A DNA stretch of 64,000 bases. It comes from Plantibacter flavus. Its GTDB lineage: Bacteria; Actinomycetota; Actinomycetes; Actinomycetales; Microbacteriaceae. The notes beneath the pieces are model-generated. The model searched no databases. It was not told where the DNA came from and saw only the letters and a program-made list of their open reading frames with translations. The stretch spans positions 2,666,001 to 2,730,000 of the forward strand of contig NZ_CP019402.1 of NCBI RefSeq assembly GCF_002024505.1. The letters run 5' to 3'. Numbering within the stretch: position 1 is the stretch's first letter; every line of letters starts with the position of its first letter. Below, one piece after another: positions 16,431-25,624 of the stretch. The translations under genes and the position numbers were made by a program.

Positions 16431-17386
16431 CCCGCTTCATCCTGACGAGGCTGGTGCTCCTCCTCGTCGGGCTGCTCGCCGCGAGCGCCCTGATCTTCTT
16501 CACCATCAGGGTGCTCCCGGGCGACGTCGCCCAGGTCATCGCCGGAACGGACGCGACGCCCGAGGCGGTCGCCGCGATCCGCGAACAGTTGGGACTCGGC
16601 CAGCCCGTCCTCCTGCAGTACCTCGACTGGATCGGCGGGTTGCTCCGCGGCGATCTCGGGAACTCGCTCATCACGGGCACCCCCGTCGCCAGCGAACTCG
16701 CCCAGAAGGCGCAGGTCACCGTTCCGCTCGGCATCATGGCGCTCGTGATCGCGCTCGCGTTCAGCGTGCCGCTCGGGGTGTTGGCCGCCGTCCGGCGTAC
16801 CCGCGCGACGGGCGTCGTCATCTCTTTCGCGTCACAGGGGCTCGCCGCCGTCCCGGTCGTCTGGGCCGGCATGATGCTCGTGCTCCTCTTCGCCGTCGTG
16901 CTCGGTTGGCTCCCGGCGCAGGGCTTCCCGCGCGCGGGCTGGAACGATCCGCTGGCGGCAATCCGCGCCCTCCTCCTCCCGGCACTCACGATCGGCGTCG
17001 TCGAGGGCGCGGTCCTGCTGCGCTTCGTCCGTTCCGCCGCCCTCGACGCGATCGGCCAGGACTACGTCCGGACGGCGGCGGCCAAGGGGCTGACCCGTTC
17101 GCAAGCACTCATCCGCCATGGGCTGCCGAACGTGGCCCTCTCGGTCGTCACCGTGCTCGGGCTCCAGATCGCCGGGCTCATCGTCGGCAGCGTCATCATC
17201 GAACAGCTCTTCACCCTGCCCGGCATCGGGCGCATGCTCGTCGCCGACGTCGGCAACCGCGACCTCGTGAAAGTGCAGGGCGAGCTTCTCGTCCTCACCG
17301 GGGTGGTCCTCGTGATCGGTGCCGTCGTGGACGTCGTCCACCGTCTCGCAGACCCGCGACTCCGAGAACGGGAGCGCAGCGCATGA
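16427..17386 (+). CDS. ABC transporter permease (DppB-type)
   Basis: A 319-residue inner-membrane permease with about six helices. It starts MTRFILTRLVLLLVGLL, as DppB/OppB proteins do, and has the EAA-type loop around DYVRTAAAKGLTRSQALIRHGL, which docks on the ATPase. GTG 16427 overlaps the preceding stop by four bases (GTGA). It pairs with the DppC-type permease encoded next. Confidence 0.92.
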   Translation: MTRFILTRLVLLLVGLLAASALIFFTIRVLPGDVAQVIAGTDATPEAVAAIREQLGLGQPVLLQYLDWIGGLLRGDLGNSLITGTPVASELAQKAQVTVPLGIMALVIALAFSVPLGVLAAVRRTRATGVVISFASQGLAAVPVVWAGMMLVLLFAVVLGWLPAQGFPRAGWNDPLAAIRALLLPALTIGVVEGAVLLRFVRSAALDAIGQDYVRTAAAKGLTRSQALIRHGLPNVALSVVTVLGLQIAGLIVGSVIIEQLFTLPGIGRMLVADVGNRDLVKVQGELLVLTGVVLVIGAVVDVVHRLADPRLRERERSA

Positions 17387-18294
17387 CCGCTCGTGAGGAT
17401 CACCCGCGTCGGCGCGCGGGATCAGGCGGACTCCGCACCCTCGTGTCCGGCCCGGCCGGCGTGTTCGGGCTCGTCGTGGTCACGCTGCTCCTCCTGAGTG
17501 CCGGCGTCTCCTTCCTCTGGACGCCGTACGACCCCCAGCTCACCGATCCGTTCGCGAAGTGGCTGGCTCCGTCGCCGACCCATCTGCTCGGCACGGACGA
17601 GGTCGGACGCGACATCTTCAGCCTGCTGCTCGTCGGTGCGCGAGTGACCGTGGCCGTCGCGATCGGTTCCGCCGTGGTCTCGACGGTCATCGGGGTCGCC
17701 CTCGCCGCCCTCGGTTCACTCACTCGGCGCTGGGTCCGGGAGACGGTCGCGGTGCTGATCGACATCCTCATCGCGTTCCCGACCCTCCTGATCGCCATGA
17801 TGATCGCCTCGGTCTTCGGTGGCTCGCTGTGGGTCGTCATCTGGGCGGTGGGCATCAGCTTCGGCGTGAACATCGCCCGGGTGACCCGCCCCGAGATCCG
17901 CCGGGTCTCGCACAGCGAGTACGTGCTCGCCGGCAAGGCCGCCGGTCTCGGGCCGGTGAGGAACCTGACACGACATCTCCTGCCGAACGTCGCACCGGTG
18001 TTCATCGTCCAGCTGTCATGGTCGATGGCGGTCGCGGTCCTCGCCGAGGCGGGCCTGTCGTACCTCGGCTACGGCGCCCCCTCCAGCGTCCCCTCGTGGG
18101 GTCGCATGCTCAGTGAGCTGCAGACCTACCTCGCCGTGCACCCGCTGTCGGTGCTGTGGCCGGGGCTCGCCATCACCGTCACCGTCCTCGCCCTCAACCT
18201 GCTGGGTGACGCCCTACGGGACGCGACCGATCCGACCCTCGGTCGCCGAGGACCCGCCTCGACCCCCACCTCGCCCCAGGGGGTGACCGCATGA
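17383..18294 (+). CDS. ABC transporter permease (DppC-type)
   Basis: A 303-residue second permease subunit. The N-terminal helix is followed by the periplasmic stretch PTHLLGTDEVGRDIFSLLL, diagnostic of DppC/OppC. The ATPase-contact loop reads SEYVLAGKAAGLGPVRNL, and LSYLGYGAPSSVPSWGRML follows. ATG 17383 overlaps the upstream stop by four bases, and its own stop overlaps the next ATG in the same way. Confidence 0.92.
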   Translation: MTAREDHPRRRAGSGGLRTLVSGPAGVFGLVVVTLLLLSAGVSFLWTPYDPQLTDPFAKWLAPSPTHLLGTDEVGRDIFSLLLVGARVTVAVAIGSAVVSTVIGVALAALGSLTRRWVRETVAVLIDILIAFPTLLIAMMIASVFGGSLWVVIWAVGISFGVNIARVTRPEIRRVSHSEYVLAGKAAGLGPVRNLTRHLLPNVAPVFIVQLSWSMAVAVLAEAGLSYLGYGAPSSVPSWGRMLSELQTYLAVHPLSVLWPGLAITVTVLALNLLGDALRDATDPTLGRRGPASTPTSPQGVTA

Positions 18295-19079
18295 GTCTCG
18301 ACGTCCAGGACCTCGTGGTCACGCTCGGCGGCCGCCGGGTCGTCGACGGCGTGAGTTTCAGCGTGCCGGCGGGCGCACGGTTCGGCCTCATCGGCGAGTC
18401 CGGATCCGGGAAGTCGCTGACGGCGCTGGCGATCCTCGGACTCCTCCCCGACGGCGCTTCGGTGAGCGGCAGCATCCGCTGGCAGGGCGAGGAACTCCTC
18501 GGCCGTGACGACCGCGAACTCGCGCGGATCCGCGGGCGTGAGATCGGGATCGTGTTCCAGGAGCCCCGGACGGCGCTCAACCCGATCCGCACCATCGGAC
18601 GACAGATCGGCGAGCCGCTGCGCATCCACGAGGGGCTCTCGAAACGGGAAGCGCTCGACCGGGCCGTCGAACTCGCCGCGCGGGTCCGTCTGCCCGACCC
18701 CGAGCGCATCGTCCGGCGGTACCCGCACCAGCTGTCCGGCGGGCAACGCCAGCGGGTCGCGGCCGCCATCGCCCTCGCCTGCGGACCCTCCCTGCTCATC
18801 GCGGACGAACCGACCACGGCGCTCGACGTCACCATCCAGTCGGAGATCCTGGGCCTCTTCGAGCGTCTCGTGAACGAGACCGGGGCGTCCCTCGTCTTCA
18901 TCACGCACGACCTCGCGGTCCTCTCCCGGATCGCCAGCGATGCCGTGGTGCTCGCGCAGGGCAAGGTCGTCGAGGCCGGGCCCGTCGCACAGCTGCTCTC
19001 GACGCCGGTCTCTCCCGTGACGCAGCGGCTGTTGGCCGCCGCGAAGACCATGAGCTGGAAGGGCGAGGACGATGACTGA
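18291..19079 (+). CDS. ABC transporter ATP-binding protein (DppD-type)
   Basis: A 262-residue ATPase. Walker A is GESGSGKS, the Q-loop is VFQEPRTALNPI, the signature is LSGGQRQRV, Walker B is LLIADEPTTALD and the H-loop is FITHDLAVL. The C-terminal extension with PVSPVTQRLLAA is shorter than in full DppD proteins. It partners the second ATPase encoded next, with which it overlaps by eight bases. Confidence 0.92.
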   Translation: MSLDVQDLVVTLGGRRVVDGVSFSVPAGARFGLIGESGSGKSLTALAILGLLPDGASVSGSIRWQGEELLGRDDRELARIRGREIGIVFQEPRTALNPIRTIGRQIGEPLRIHEGLSKREALDRAVELAARVRLPDPERIVRRYPHQLSGGQRQRVAAAIALACGPSLLIADEPTTALDVTIQSEILGLFERLVNETGASLVFITHDLAVLSRIASDAVVLAQGKVVEAGPVAQLLSTPVSPVTQRLLAAAKTMSWKGEDDD

Positions 19080-19857
19080 GCCGCTGCTCCACGCCCAGGG
19101 GCTCGGACGGGTCTACACGAACCCGCGGGAGTCGCTGTTCCAGCGCCCGAGCCGCACCGTCGCGCTCCACCCGAGCGACCTCGTCGTCGCCCCGGGTGAG
19201 GCCGTCGGCATCATCGGCGAATCGGGGTCGGGCAAGTCGACGCTCGTCCGCCTCCTGCTCGCGCTCGACGCCCCGAGCTCCGGCACGGTCGAGTTCGACG
19301 GCCGTCCGGTCAGCGCCGCGGCGAGCGCCAGGAGTCTGCACTGGTTCCGCCGACAGACGGGCGTGGTGTTCCAGGACCCGTACGCGTCGCTCGACCCGCG
19401 GATGAGTATCGGGCGGATCGTCGCCGAGCCGCTCTCCGCGCTCGGGATCGACGGCGACCACCGTTCCAAGGTGCGCGCGGTACTCCGGCTCGTCGGTCTC
19501 GACGCCGACGCGGCCGACCGCTTCCCGCACGAGTTCTCCGGTGGTCAGCGCCAGCGCATCGCCCTCTCGCGAGCGATCGTGCACCGCCCTCGCCTCCTCG
19601 TCGGCGACGAACCCCTCAGCGCGCTCGACGTCACCGTCCGCGCGCAGATCCTCGAGTTGCTCGGCGGGCTGCGGCAGGAGCTCGGGCTCGCGATCGTGCT
19701 CGTCTCGCACGACATCGGCGTGGTGCAGCATCTCTGCGACCGGGTCGTCGTCATGCGCGACGGATCGATCGTCGAGGAGGGTCCGGTCGCCAAGGTCCTC
19801 AGTCGGCCCTCGCACCCGTACACGACCCAGCTGCTCGCCTCGGTCCCCCGCCTCTGA
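19072..19857 (+). CDS. ABC transporter ATP-binding protein (DppF-type)
   Basis: A 261-residue ATPase with Walker A GESGSGKS, Q-loop VFQDPYASLDPRM, signature FSGGQRQRI, Walker B LLVGDEPLSALD and H-loop VSHDIGVV. The C-terminal peptide-importer tail SHPYTTQLLASVP is present. Its ATG lies inside the end of the DppD-type gene. As the last gene of the operon it is followed directly by a tandem repeat array. Confidence 0.92.
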   Translation: MTEPLLHAQGLGRVYTNPRESLFQRPSRTVALHPSDLVVAPGEAVGIIGESGSGKSTLVRLLLALDAPSSGTVEFDGRPVSAAASARSLHWFRRQTGVVFQDPYASLDPRMSIGRIVAEPLSALGIDGDHRSKVRAVLRLVGLDADAADRFPHEFSGGQRQRIALSRAIVHRPRLLVGDEPLSALDVTVRAQILELLGGLRQELGLAIVLVSHDIGVVQHLCDRVVVMRDGSIVEEGPVAKVLSRPSHPYTTQLLASVPRL

Positions 19858-19865
19858 CGCCGCCT

Positions 19866-19991
19866 AGCTCCCGAGCCACCGTCCCGGTCCCTGAGCCACC
19901 ATCCCCCGGTCCCTGAGCCACCATCCCCCGGTCCCTCAGACACCATCCGGTCCCTCAGCCACCATCCCCGGTCCCTGGGCCTGTCGAAGGG
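19866..19991. repeat. Tandem array of GGTCCCTGAGCCACCAT-type units ending in a 22-mer repeat
   Basis: Five imperfect units of about 20-25 bases of the form GGTCCCTGAGCCACCATCCC fill the gap between the convergent ATPase and MpaB-like genes. The last unit changes into GGTCCCTGGGCCTGTCGAAGGG (19970-19991), the 22-mer found at three other places in the window. It ends two bases before the stop codon of the minus-strand gene. It is not a CRISPR: there are no unique spacers. Confidence 0.8.
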
Positions 19992-19993
19992 CC

Positions 19994-20950
19994 TCAGGCG
20001 GCCGGGTCCGCCAGGCGCCGGTGCCGGCGCAGCGCCGCGCGCTGGCTCGGCGACTCACCGTGCAGGACGAGCCCCACGATCCACAGGACGACCCGCGTCG
20101 CCGTCACGACCGGCAGCGGGATCGGACCGAGGTGCGCGGTGCGGAGCCCGAGGATGCGGCGGTACTCGGCTGGGATCGTCGCGACGGCTCCCGCGAAGAG
20201 GATCCCGTAGGCGGGGAGCAGCGAGCGGTCGAGCGGCGGACGCCGGAGGAACGCCAGGGTCTCGTCCACCCTCGGGCCGCCGGTCAGCTCGCCCGCGTCG
20301 AGGTAACCGCGCAGCTGCCGGGCCAGCTCGGTCTCGGAGCGGGGCGGGTCGACGACGCCCATGAGCTCACCCGCGAGTGCCCAGTCGGCCACATAGGCGT
20401 CCGCACCACCGGGGATCCGGCCACCCCAGGTCTGTCGCACGCTCAGGAAGGCGTCGGTGAACGCCAGGTGCACCCAGCGCAGGAGGTCCGGGTCGTTGGC
20501 CGCGTACGGGCGCACCACGCCATGGGCGTCGAGGTATTCCCCGACGACGCGTTCGTGGAGCTTGAGCACGTAGTCGCTCGTCCGACGGGCCGTGTCGCGG
20601 TCGCCGTAGGTGACGGTGAAGATCCAGCGGATGGTGCCGTCGAGCCGTCCGAGCGGGTCCTCCCGGTACCGGGACCAGTCGTGCACGCCGGCGAGCGCCC
20701 CAGGGTGAGCCGCCTGCAGGAGGAGCGCCCGGATGCCGGCGACCATGGTCTCGACACCGCCGTGCACCGTCCAGGCCGCGGAGTCGGGCGTGAAGAACCC
20801 CGTGTCGGTGCCGTCCTCGAGATCGAGCGTCCACTGCGGCGGGCGGTCCTGCTCCACCGCGAAGACCGCGAGGATGCGTGAGCGGAGCCCGGCGAGCAGG
20901 CGGGTGCGCAGGCGGGAGACCGGTCGCCGTCCAGTGCCGACATCCACCAC
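19994..20950 (-). CDS. Oxygenase MpaB family protein (DUF2236)
   Basis: A 318-residue protein of the MpaB/latex-clearing-protein superfamily, thought to be haem-b dependent. It has the family's VHGGVETMVAGIRALLLQAA near residue 60 and AGVHDWSRYREDPLGRL. A later stretch, LLRWVHLAFTDAFLSV, carries conserved His/Asp positions. GTG 20950 is chosen because GGAGGA lies seven bases upstream; GTG 20965 is the longer choice. Other family members cleave rubber or act on secondary metabolites; the substrate here is unknown. Confidence 0.82.
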   Translation of the reverse strand: MVDVGTGRRPVSRLRTRLLAGLRSRILAVFAVEQDRPPQWTLDLEDGTDTGFFTPDSAAWTVHGGVETMVAGIRALLLQAAHPGALAGVHDWSRYREDPLGRLDGTIRWIFTVTYGDRDTARRTSDYVLKLHERVVGEYLDAHGVVRPYAANDPDLLRWVHLAFTDAFLSVRQTWGGRIPGGADAYVADWALAGELMGVVDPPRSETELARQLRGYLDAGELTGGPRVDETLAFLRRPPLDRSLLPAYGILFAGAVATIPAEYRRILGLRTAHLGPIPLPVVTATRVVLWIVGLVLHGESPSQRAALRRHRRLADPAA

Positions 20951-21035
20951 TCGATCGTCCTCCACTCGCCGTCACGACGAGCCTACGTCGGGATGCCCGC
21001 GGCCCCGCCCGTAGGGGGATCGTCTCCTCCATCGC

Positions 21036-21057
21036 GGTCCCTGAGCCTGTCGAAGGG
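21036..21057 (-). repeat. GGTCCCTGAGCCTGTCGAAGGG intergenic repeat, second copy
   Basis: A perfect copy of the 22-mer, ending 19 bases before the stop codon of the minus-strand methyltransferase gene (21079-21077). Confidence 0.85.
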
Positions 21058-21076
21058 CGCCTCGGCAGGGCCCCGG

Positions 21077-21841
21077 TCACCGGATGGGCTTGCGTGCTTC
21101 GATGAGGGTTCGGGAGGAGTGCGCGACGAACGGGCCGTCCTCCTGCAGGGAACGGTGCAGCTCCTGCAGGCGGTCGAGGTACCGCGCGGAGGTGAATCCG
21201 GGCACCATCCAGATCACCTTGCGCAGGAACCAGACGATCGCACCGACGTCGTGGAACTCGATGCGCAGCCGTTCGGTCCGCAAGCACACGATCTCGAGTC
21301 CGGCGGCACGGGCGCCGGCGGCCTCGTCGTCGGGATGACGCGCGCGACGGACCGCTTCGGGCTGTGGGCCGAGGAAGGCCTCGACGAGTTCGAACACGCT
21401 CGCCGGTCCGACGTGCTGGGCGAGGTAGCTGCCGCCCGGGGCGATCACGCGAGCCACGTCGGTCCAGTCCACGGCGACGGGATGCCGACTCGACACGAGC
21501 GCGAACGAGTCGTCCGCGAACGGCAATGGAGCACCCTCCTCCGTGCGAACGACGACGACGCCGCGCGGGTGCAGGCGGGCGGCGGCTCGGGCGAGGTTCG
21601 GTGGCCAGGACTCGGTGGCGGCGGCGAGCGGCGGAAGCACCGGCGCCGTGTCCAACACCTCTCCCCCGCCGGTCTCGAGGTCGAGCGAGGACGGGACGTC
21701 GGCCAGACGTCTCCCGAGCAACTCCGAGAACCGCCAGGAGGGGCGCTCCTCACTGGCCCGGCCGTCGAGCCAGGAGAAGTCCCACCCGTCGACCGAGGCG
21801 GCGTCGGCCTCGGCGACGAGGTCGTCGAACGATCGTGACAT
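21077..21841 (-). CDS. Class I SAM-dependent methyltransferase
   Basis: A 254-residue protein with the Rossmann methyltransferase pattern: motif I SLDLETGGGEVL, then a strand with GVVVVRTEEGAPLPFADDSF and SSRHPVAVDWTDVARVIAPG. The start at 21841 has a very good GGAGGAG upstream. An in-frame ATG at 21880 instead overlaps the ATPase stop by four bases and would add 13 residues. It is the last gene of the second ABC operon, so it may modify an imported compound or only be co-transcribed. The substrate is unknown. Confidence 0.82.
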   Translation of the reverse strand: MSRSFDDLVAEADAASVDGWDFSWLDGRASEERPSWRFSELLGRRLADVPSSLDLETGGGEVLDTAPVLPPLAAATESWPPNLARAAARLHPRGVVVVRTEEGAPLPFADDSFALVSSRHPVAVDWTDVARVIAPGGSYLAQHVGPASVFELVEAFLGPQPEAVRRARHPDDEAAGARAAGLEIVCLRTERLRIEFHDVGAIVWFLRKVIWMVPGFTSARYLDRLQELHRSLQEDGPFVAHSSRTLIEARKPIR

Positions 21842-21876
21842 GGTCTCCTCCGTGCGCGGCTCCGTGGTCGGTGCGC

Positions 21877-23595
21877 TCATCCGACGGCCTCGAACCGGCT
21901 CGGATCGAGCCGCTCGACGTCGAACCGCGGCACCGCGTCGAGCAGCTCCCGAGTGTACGCGTGCTGCGGATGCCCGAGGACGGCCGAGGCCGGGCCCGAC
22001 TCGACGACGCGCCCGTTGGACAGCACCGTCACCTCGTCGGCGATCTGCCGGACGAGACCGAGGTCGTGCGAGATGAACAGGTAGCTGAGCGCGTGCTCGT
22101 CCCGGAGGTCGAGGAGCAGTTCGACGATCTGCGCCTGCACCGAGACGTCGAGCGCCGAGGTGGGCTCGTCGAGGACGAGCACCGACGGCGCGAGGACGAG
22201 CGTCCTCGCGAGTGCGACCCGCTGGCGCTGACCGCCCGACACCTCCCGTGCACGACGCCCCTGCGCACTCGAGGGGAGGGCGACCTGGTCGAGGATGGTC
22301 GCGACGCGGCGCCGACGTTCGGCGGCGCTCCGCACCCCGTGGATCCGCAGGGGCTCCTCGATGATCTGTCCGACGGTATACCGCGGATCGACCGCCGAGA
22401 GCGGGTTCTGGTAGACCAGCTGGAGGTCGCGCGCGAAGGGGTTGGCGACGGCGTTGTCCCGCGGGAGTTCCCGGCCGACGACACGCACCGAGCCGTCGTC
22501 GAAGGAGGTGAGCCCGGCGACGATGCGCGCGAGCGTCGATTTGCCCGACCCGGACTCGCCGACGAGCGCGTGGATCGAACGCGGACGGAGGACGAGCGAC
22601 GCGCCGTCGAGTGCGGGCGGCGCCTGCGGATCGCGTCCGAACCGTTTGGACACGTGCGACACCTCGACCACCGCGGGCGCCGCTTTCGTCTCGCCGCGCT
22701 GCTCCGCCTGCACCTGCTCGGCCGCAGCGCGGATGCGTTCCCGGTAGCGCAAGGGCGAGGACGCGGGCGAGTCGGAGAGCAGCCCCACCGTGTAGGGGTG
22801 CCGTGGTGCGAGCAACACCTCCTCGGCCGGGCCCAACTCGCGGACGTTCCCGTCCTGCAGGACCACGATCGCGTCGCTGCGCTCCTGCGCCAGCGCCAGG
22901 TCGTGGGTGATGAAGAGGATCCCGAGCCCGAGCTCCTGCCGGAGGCCGTCGAGGAGGTCGAGGATGCGCCGCTGGACGGTCACATCGAGCGCGGACGTCG
23001 GCTCGTCGGCGATGAGCAGCTTGGGCCTCGCCGCGATGGCGATCGCGATGAGCACCCGCTGCAACTGCCCGCCCGAGAGCTCGTGCGGGTAAGACCGCAC
23101 GCGGGCCGAGGCCTGACGGATGCCCACGTGCTCGAGCAACTCGATCACGCGCGCGGGGACCTCCGAGCGCGGGGTGTCGCCCGCCACCTGGACCGCCTGG
23201 GCGATCTGCACGCCGATCCGCTGCAGCGGGTCGAGTGAACTCAGCGGATCCTGCGGGATGAAACCGAGCGTCGAGCCGCGCAGGGGGCGCCACTGCTTCC
23301 GGGAGAAGTCGGCGACCTCGTGTCCGGCGACCGTGACCCGACCGGCGGTGACCGAGCCGTTGCCGGGGAGGAGCCCCGCGACCGCCCGGGCGATCGTGCT
23401 CTTCCCCGAACCGGACTGACCCACGAGCGACACCGTCTCGCCGCGTCCCACCTGGAACGACACGTCGCGCACCGTGTCGGTCGGCCCCCTCGAGCCGCGC
23501 GTCCGGTACCCGACGGCGAGTCCGTCGACGAGCAACGGCACCGGAGCCGCGTCGACGACGTGGAGTGCGCTGTGCTGCAGGGCTGCCTGGTTCAT
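21877..23595 (-). CDS. Fused dual ATP-binding protein of a peptide-type ABC importer
   Basis: A 572-residue protein joining a DppD-like and a DppF-like ATPase. The first half has GQSGSGKST, signature LSGGQLQRV and LLIADEPTSALD. The second half has GESGSGKST, signature VSGGQRQRV and VLVLDEPTSALD. ATG 23595 overlaps the permease stop by four bases and has AGAGGACC upstream; the frame extends to 23733 without support. Fusing the two ATPases is common in this family, in contrast to the two separate ATPases of the operon at 14.9-19.9 kb. Confidence 0.92.
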   Translation of the reverse strand: MNQAALQHSALHVVDAAPVPLLVDGLAVGYRTRGSRGPTDTVRDVSFQVGRGETVSLVGQSGSGKSTIARAVAGLLPGNGSVTAGRVTVAGHEVADFSRKQWRPLRGSTLGFIPQDPLSSLDPLQRIGVQIAQAVQVAGDTPRSEVPARVIELLEHVGIRQASARVRSYPHELSGGQLQRVLIAIAIAARPKLLIADEPTSALDVTVQRRILDLLDGLRQELGLGILFITHDLALAQERSDAIVVLQDGNVRELGPAEEVLLAPRHPYTVGLLSDSPASSPLRYRERIRAAAEQVQAEQRGETKAAPAVVEVSHVSKRFGRDPQAPPALDGASLVLRPRSIHALVGESGSGKSTLARIVAGLTSFDDGSVRVVGRELPRDNAVANPFARDLQLVYQNPLSAVDPRYTVGQIIEEPLRIHGVRSAAERRRRVATILDQVALPSSAQGRRAREVSGGQRQRVALARTLVLAPSVLVLDEPTSALDVSVQAQIVELLLDLRDEHALSYLFISHDLGLVRQIADEVTVLSNGRVVESGPASAVLGHPQHAYTRELLDAVPRFDVERLDPSRFEAVG

Positions 23596-24464
23596 GCGGT
23601 GGTCCTCTCGCGGGTGAGTTGGCTGAGACGGCTGATGGCGAGCACGGTGACGGCGATCACGAGGCCCGGGACGACGACGAGCCACGGCGAGGACACGACG
23701 TACTGACGACCCTCGGAGACGAGCAGACCCCACTCCGGGTCGGGCGGCGGAGCTCCGTACCCGAGGAAGCTGAGCGAGGAGATCCAGATGATCGCGAGTC
23801 CGAACTGGAGGGCCGTGAGCGACAGCACCGCGGAGTACGAGTTCGGGAAGACGTGCTTGGCGAGGACGTACGCCCGCGAACCGCCGAGATGGTGACTCGC
23901 CTCGACGAACGGCAGGTCCTTCACCGTCAACACCTCGGAGCGCATGATCCTGGTGAACGCCGCGATCGAGGAGATCCCCACGGCGACGGCCGCGTTCAGG
24001 GTGCCGAAGCCGAGCGCCACGACGACGACCATCGCGAGGAGCAGCCCGGGGATCGAGAGCAGCACGTCGACGATCCGGCTGATGACGGCGTCGACGAGAC
24101 CGCCGAACGACGCGGCGACGAGCCCGAGGACCGTGCCGGCGCCGAGACCGATGAGGACGGCGACCGCCGAGCCGAGCAGGGTCCGACCGGTGCCGTGGAT
24201 CACCCGTGACAGCAGGTCGCGACCGAGGGAGTCGGTTCCGAACCAGTGCGCGACCGATGGAGCGGCGAGCGCGTTGGCGTCATCGGGCTCGAGCGGGTCG
24301 TACGGCGTGAGGAGGCCGGGTGCGACCACGGACACGAGGACGAGACCGACCACGATGATCGCCAGGACGTCAGCGACCCCGAGGCGGCCGAGGAGTCGAC
24401 GGAACGCGTCCGGTCCGTCGTCGGCCGCGGTGACGTCGCGGTCCGGTCGGAGTCGGAGGCTCAT
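23592..24464 (-). CDS. ABC transporter permease (DppC-type)
   Basis: A 290-residue membrane permease with the DppC marker HWFGTDSLGRDLLSRVIHG after the first helix and an ATPase-contact loop around EASHHLGGSRAYVLAKHVFP. LSFLGYGAPPPDPEWGLLV follows near the C-terminus. It overlaps both the upstream permease and the downstream ATPase by four bases, so the three should be made in fixed proportion. Confidence 0.92.
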   Translation of the reverse strand: MSLRLRPDRDVTAADDGPDAFRRLLGRLGVADVLAIIVVGLVLVSVVAPGLLTPYDPLEPDDANALAAPSVAHWFGTDSLGRDLLSRVIHGTGRTLLGSAVAVLIGLGAGTVLGLVAASFGGLVDAVISRIVDVLLSIPGLLLAMVVVVALGFGTLNAAVAVGISSIAAFTRIMRSEVLTVKDLPFVEASHHLGGSRAYVLAKHVFPNSYSAVLSLTALQFGLAIIWISSLSFLGYGAPPPDPEWGLLVSEGRQYVVSSPWLVVVPGLVIAVTVLAISRLSQLTRERTTA

Positions 24465-25552
24465 GCGTCCACGCTCGCTTTCGTCGGGATACCGTCGGGC
24501 ACCGCCGTCCCCGTCGCCGCCGCTGTCGCGACCGTCGGCCTGGCGAGGCGGGAGCGTCGGGACCGCCCATGCCCCGGGCGGACGATGCGCGGGTCGAGGA
24601 CGGGGTAGACGAGGTCGGTCACGAGATTGATGCCGACGTAGATGGAGGAGATGAGGATGACGACGGCCAGGATCACCGGGGTGTCCTGATCGCGCACGCT
24701 CTCGAAGGTGATGAATCCGAGGCCGGTGCGGGTGAACACGGCCTCGACGACGACGACACCGGCCAGCAGCTCTCCGACGACGAGGGCGAGCATCGTGATC
24801 GACGGGATCGCACCGTTCTTCAGGACGTGGCCGAGGGCGATCCGCACCTCGCTCGTCCCCTTCGCGCGGAGCACGGTGACGAAGGGTTCGTCCGCAGCCT
24901 TCCGGAGTCCCTGGATCAACACCTGCGTCAACGGACCGTTGACGGCGAGCGCCAGGGTCAGTGCCGGGAGCACGTAGGACACGAAGCCCTGATCGCGCAC
25001 CGACGACACCCAGCCGAGCTGGAAGGAGAAGATCGCGAGGAGCACGAAGCCGATGAGGAAGCTCGGCGCGGAGATGGAGGCGATGGGCGCTGAGGCCGCG
25101 ATGCTCCTGATCGCCCTGACGGGGGCGTACACGGCGGTGAGTGCGATGGCGAGCGACAGCACGATCGTCATGATGAACGCCACGCCTGCGAGCACAATGG
25201 TGTCCGAGAAGCCCTGCGCGACGAGGTCCGAGACGGCACGACCGCTGACCAGCGAGTACCCCAGGTCTCCCTGGAAGAGTCGGCTCACCGTCAGCGCGAA
25301 CTGTTCGATCGGCGACAGGTCGAAGTGGTAGTAGGCCCGCAGTGCTTCGCCGGCGGACGGGGGCAGTGGGTTGAGCGGGCTCGTCAGCTTGTTCTCGATG
25401 GGGTCGCCGGGCAGGACGAAGAGGGTGAAGAAGACGAGCGTGTAGACGAGGGCGATCACGAGGAGCGCCTGGGCGACGCGCCTGATCACGTACTCGCGGT
25501 ACTGCCGGTGTCGCGTGTCCGCCGCGCTGGCGTTCGGATGCTGGTTGGACAT
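24461..25552 (-). CDS. ABC transporter permease (DppB-type)
   Basis: A 363-residue permease. The first helix YVIRRVAQALLVIALVYTLV is preceded by about 24 polar residues, and VFFTLFVLPGDPIENKL follows, as in DppB. The coupling loop lies near EPFVTVLRAKGTSEVRIALG. The C-terminus is longer than usual (about 40 polar residues). A hairpin lies between it and the binding-protein gene upstream. Confidence 0.9.
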   Translation of the reverse strand: MSNQHPNASAADTRHRQYREYVIRRVAQALLVIALVYTLVFFTLFVLPGDPIENKLTSPLNPLPPSAGEALRAYYHFDLSPIEQFALTVSRLFQGDLGYSLVSGRAVSDLVAQGFSDTIVLAGVAFIMTIVLSLAIALTAVYAPVRAIRSIAASAPIASISAPSFLIGFVLLAIFSFQLGWVSSVRDQGFVSYVLPALTLALAVNGPLTQVLIQGLRKAADEPFVTVLRAKGTSEVRIALGHVLKNGAIPSITMLALVVGELLAGVVVVEAVFTRTGLGFITFESVRDQDTPVILAVVILISSIYVGINLVTDLVYPVLDPRIVRPGHGRSRRSRLARPTVATAAATGTAVPDGIPTKASVDA

Positions 25553-25589
25553 GTGGGGCCTCCTCTCGGAAAGGGACGGGACCGGAGAC

Positions 25590-25618
25590 GGGAGGGCCGT
25601 CCGGTCGACGGCCCTCCC
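25590..25618 (-). terminator. Intercistronic hairpin between binding-protein and permease genes
   Basis: A perfect 12-bp stem GGGAGGGCCGTC/GACGGCCCTCCC with a 5-base loop, 6 bases after the binding-protein stop and 38 bases before the permease start. Such hairpins often cause partial termination or protect the upstream message, so that more binding protein than permease is made. Confidence 0.6.
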
Positions 25619-25624
25619 GCTCGC

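Noticed and set aside
19866..19991. Possible CRISPR array
   Set aside because: The units follow each other with no unique spacers of constant length, and there are no cas genes.
21880..21880. Upstream ATG of the methyltransferase gene overlapping the ATPase stop
   Set aside because: Kept only as an alternative, because ATG 21841 has an excellent GGAGGAG ribosome site at the right distance.
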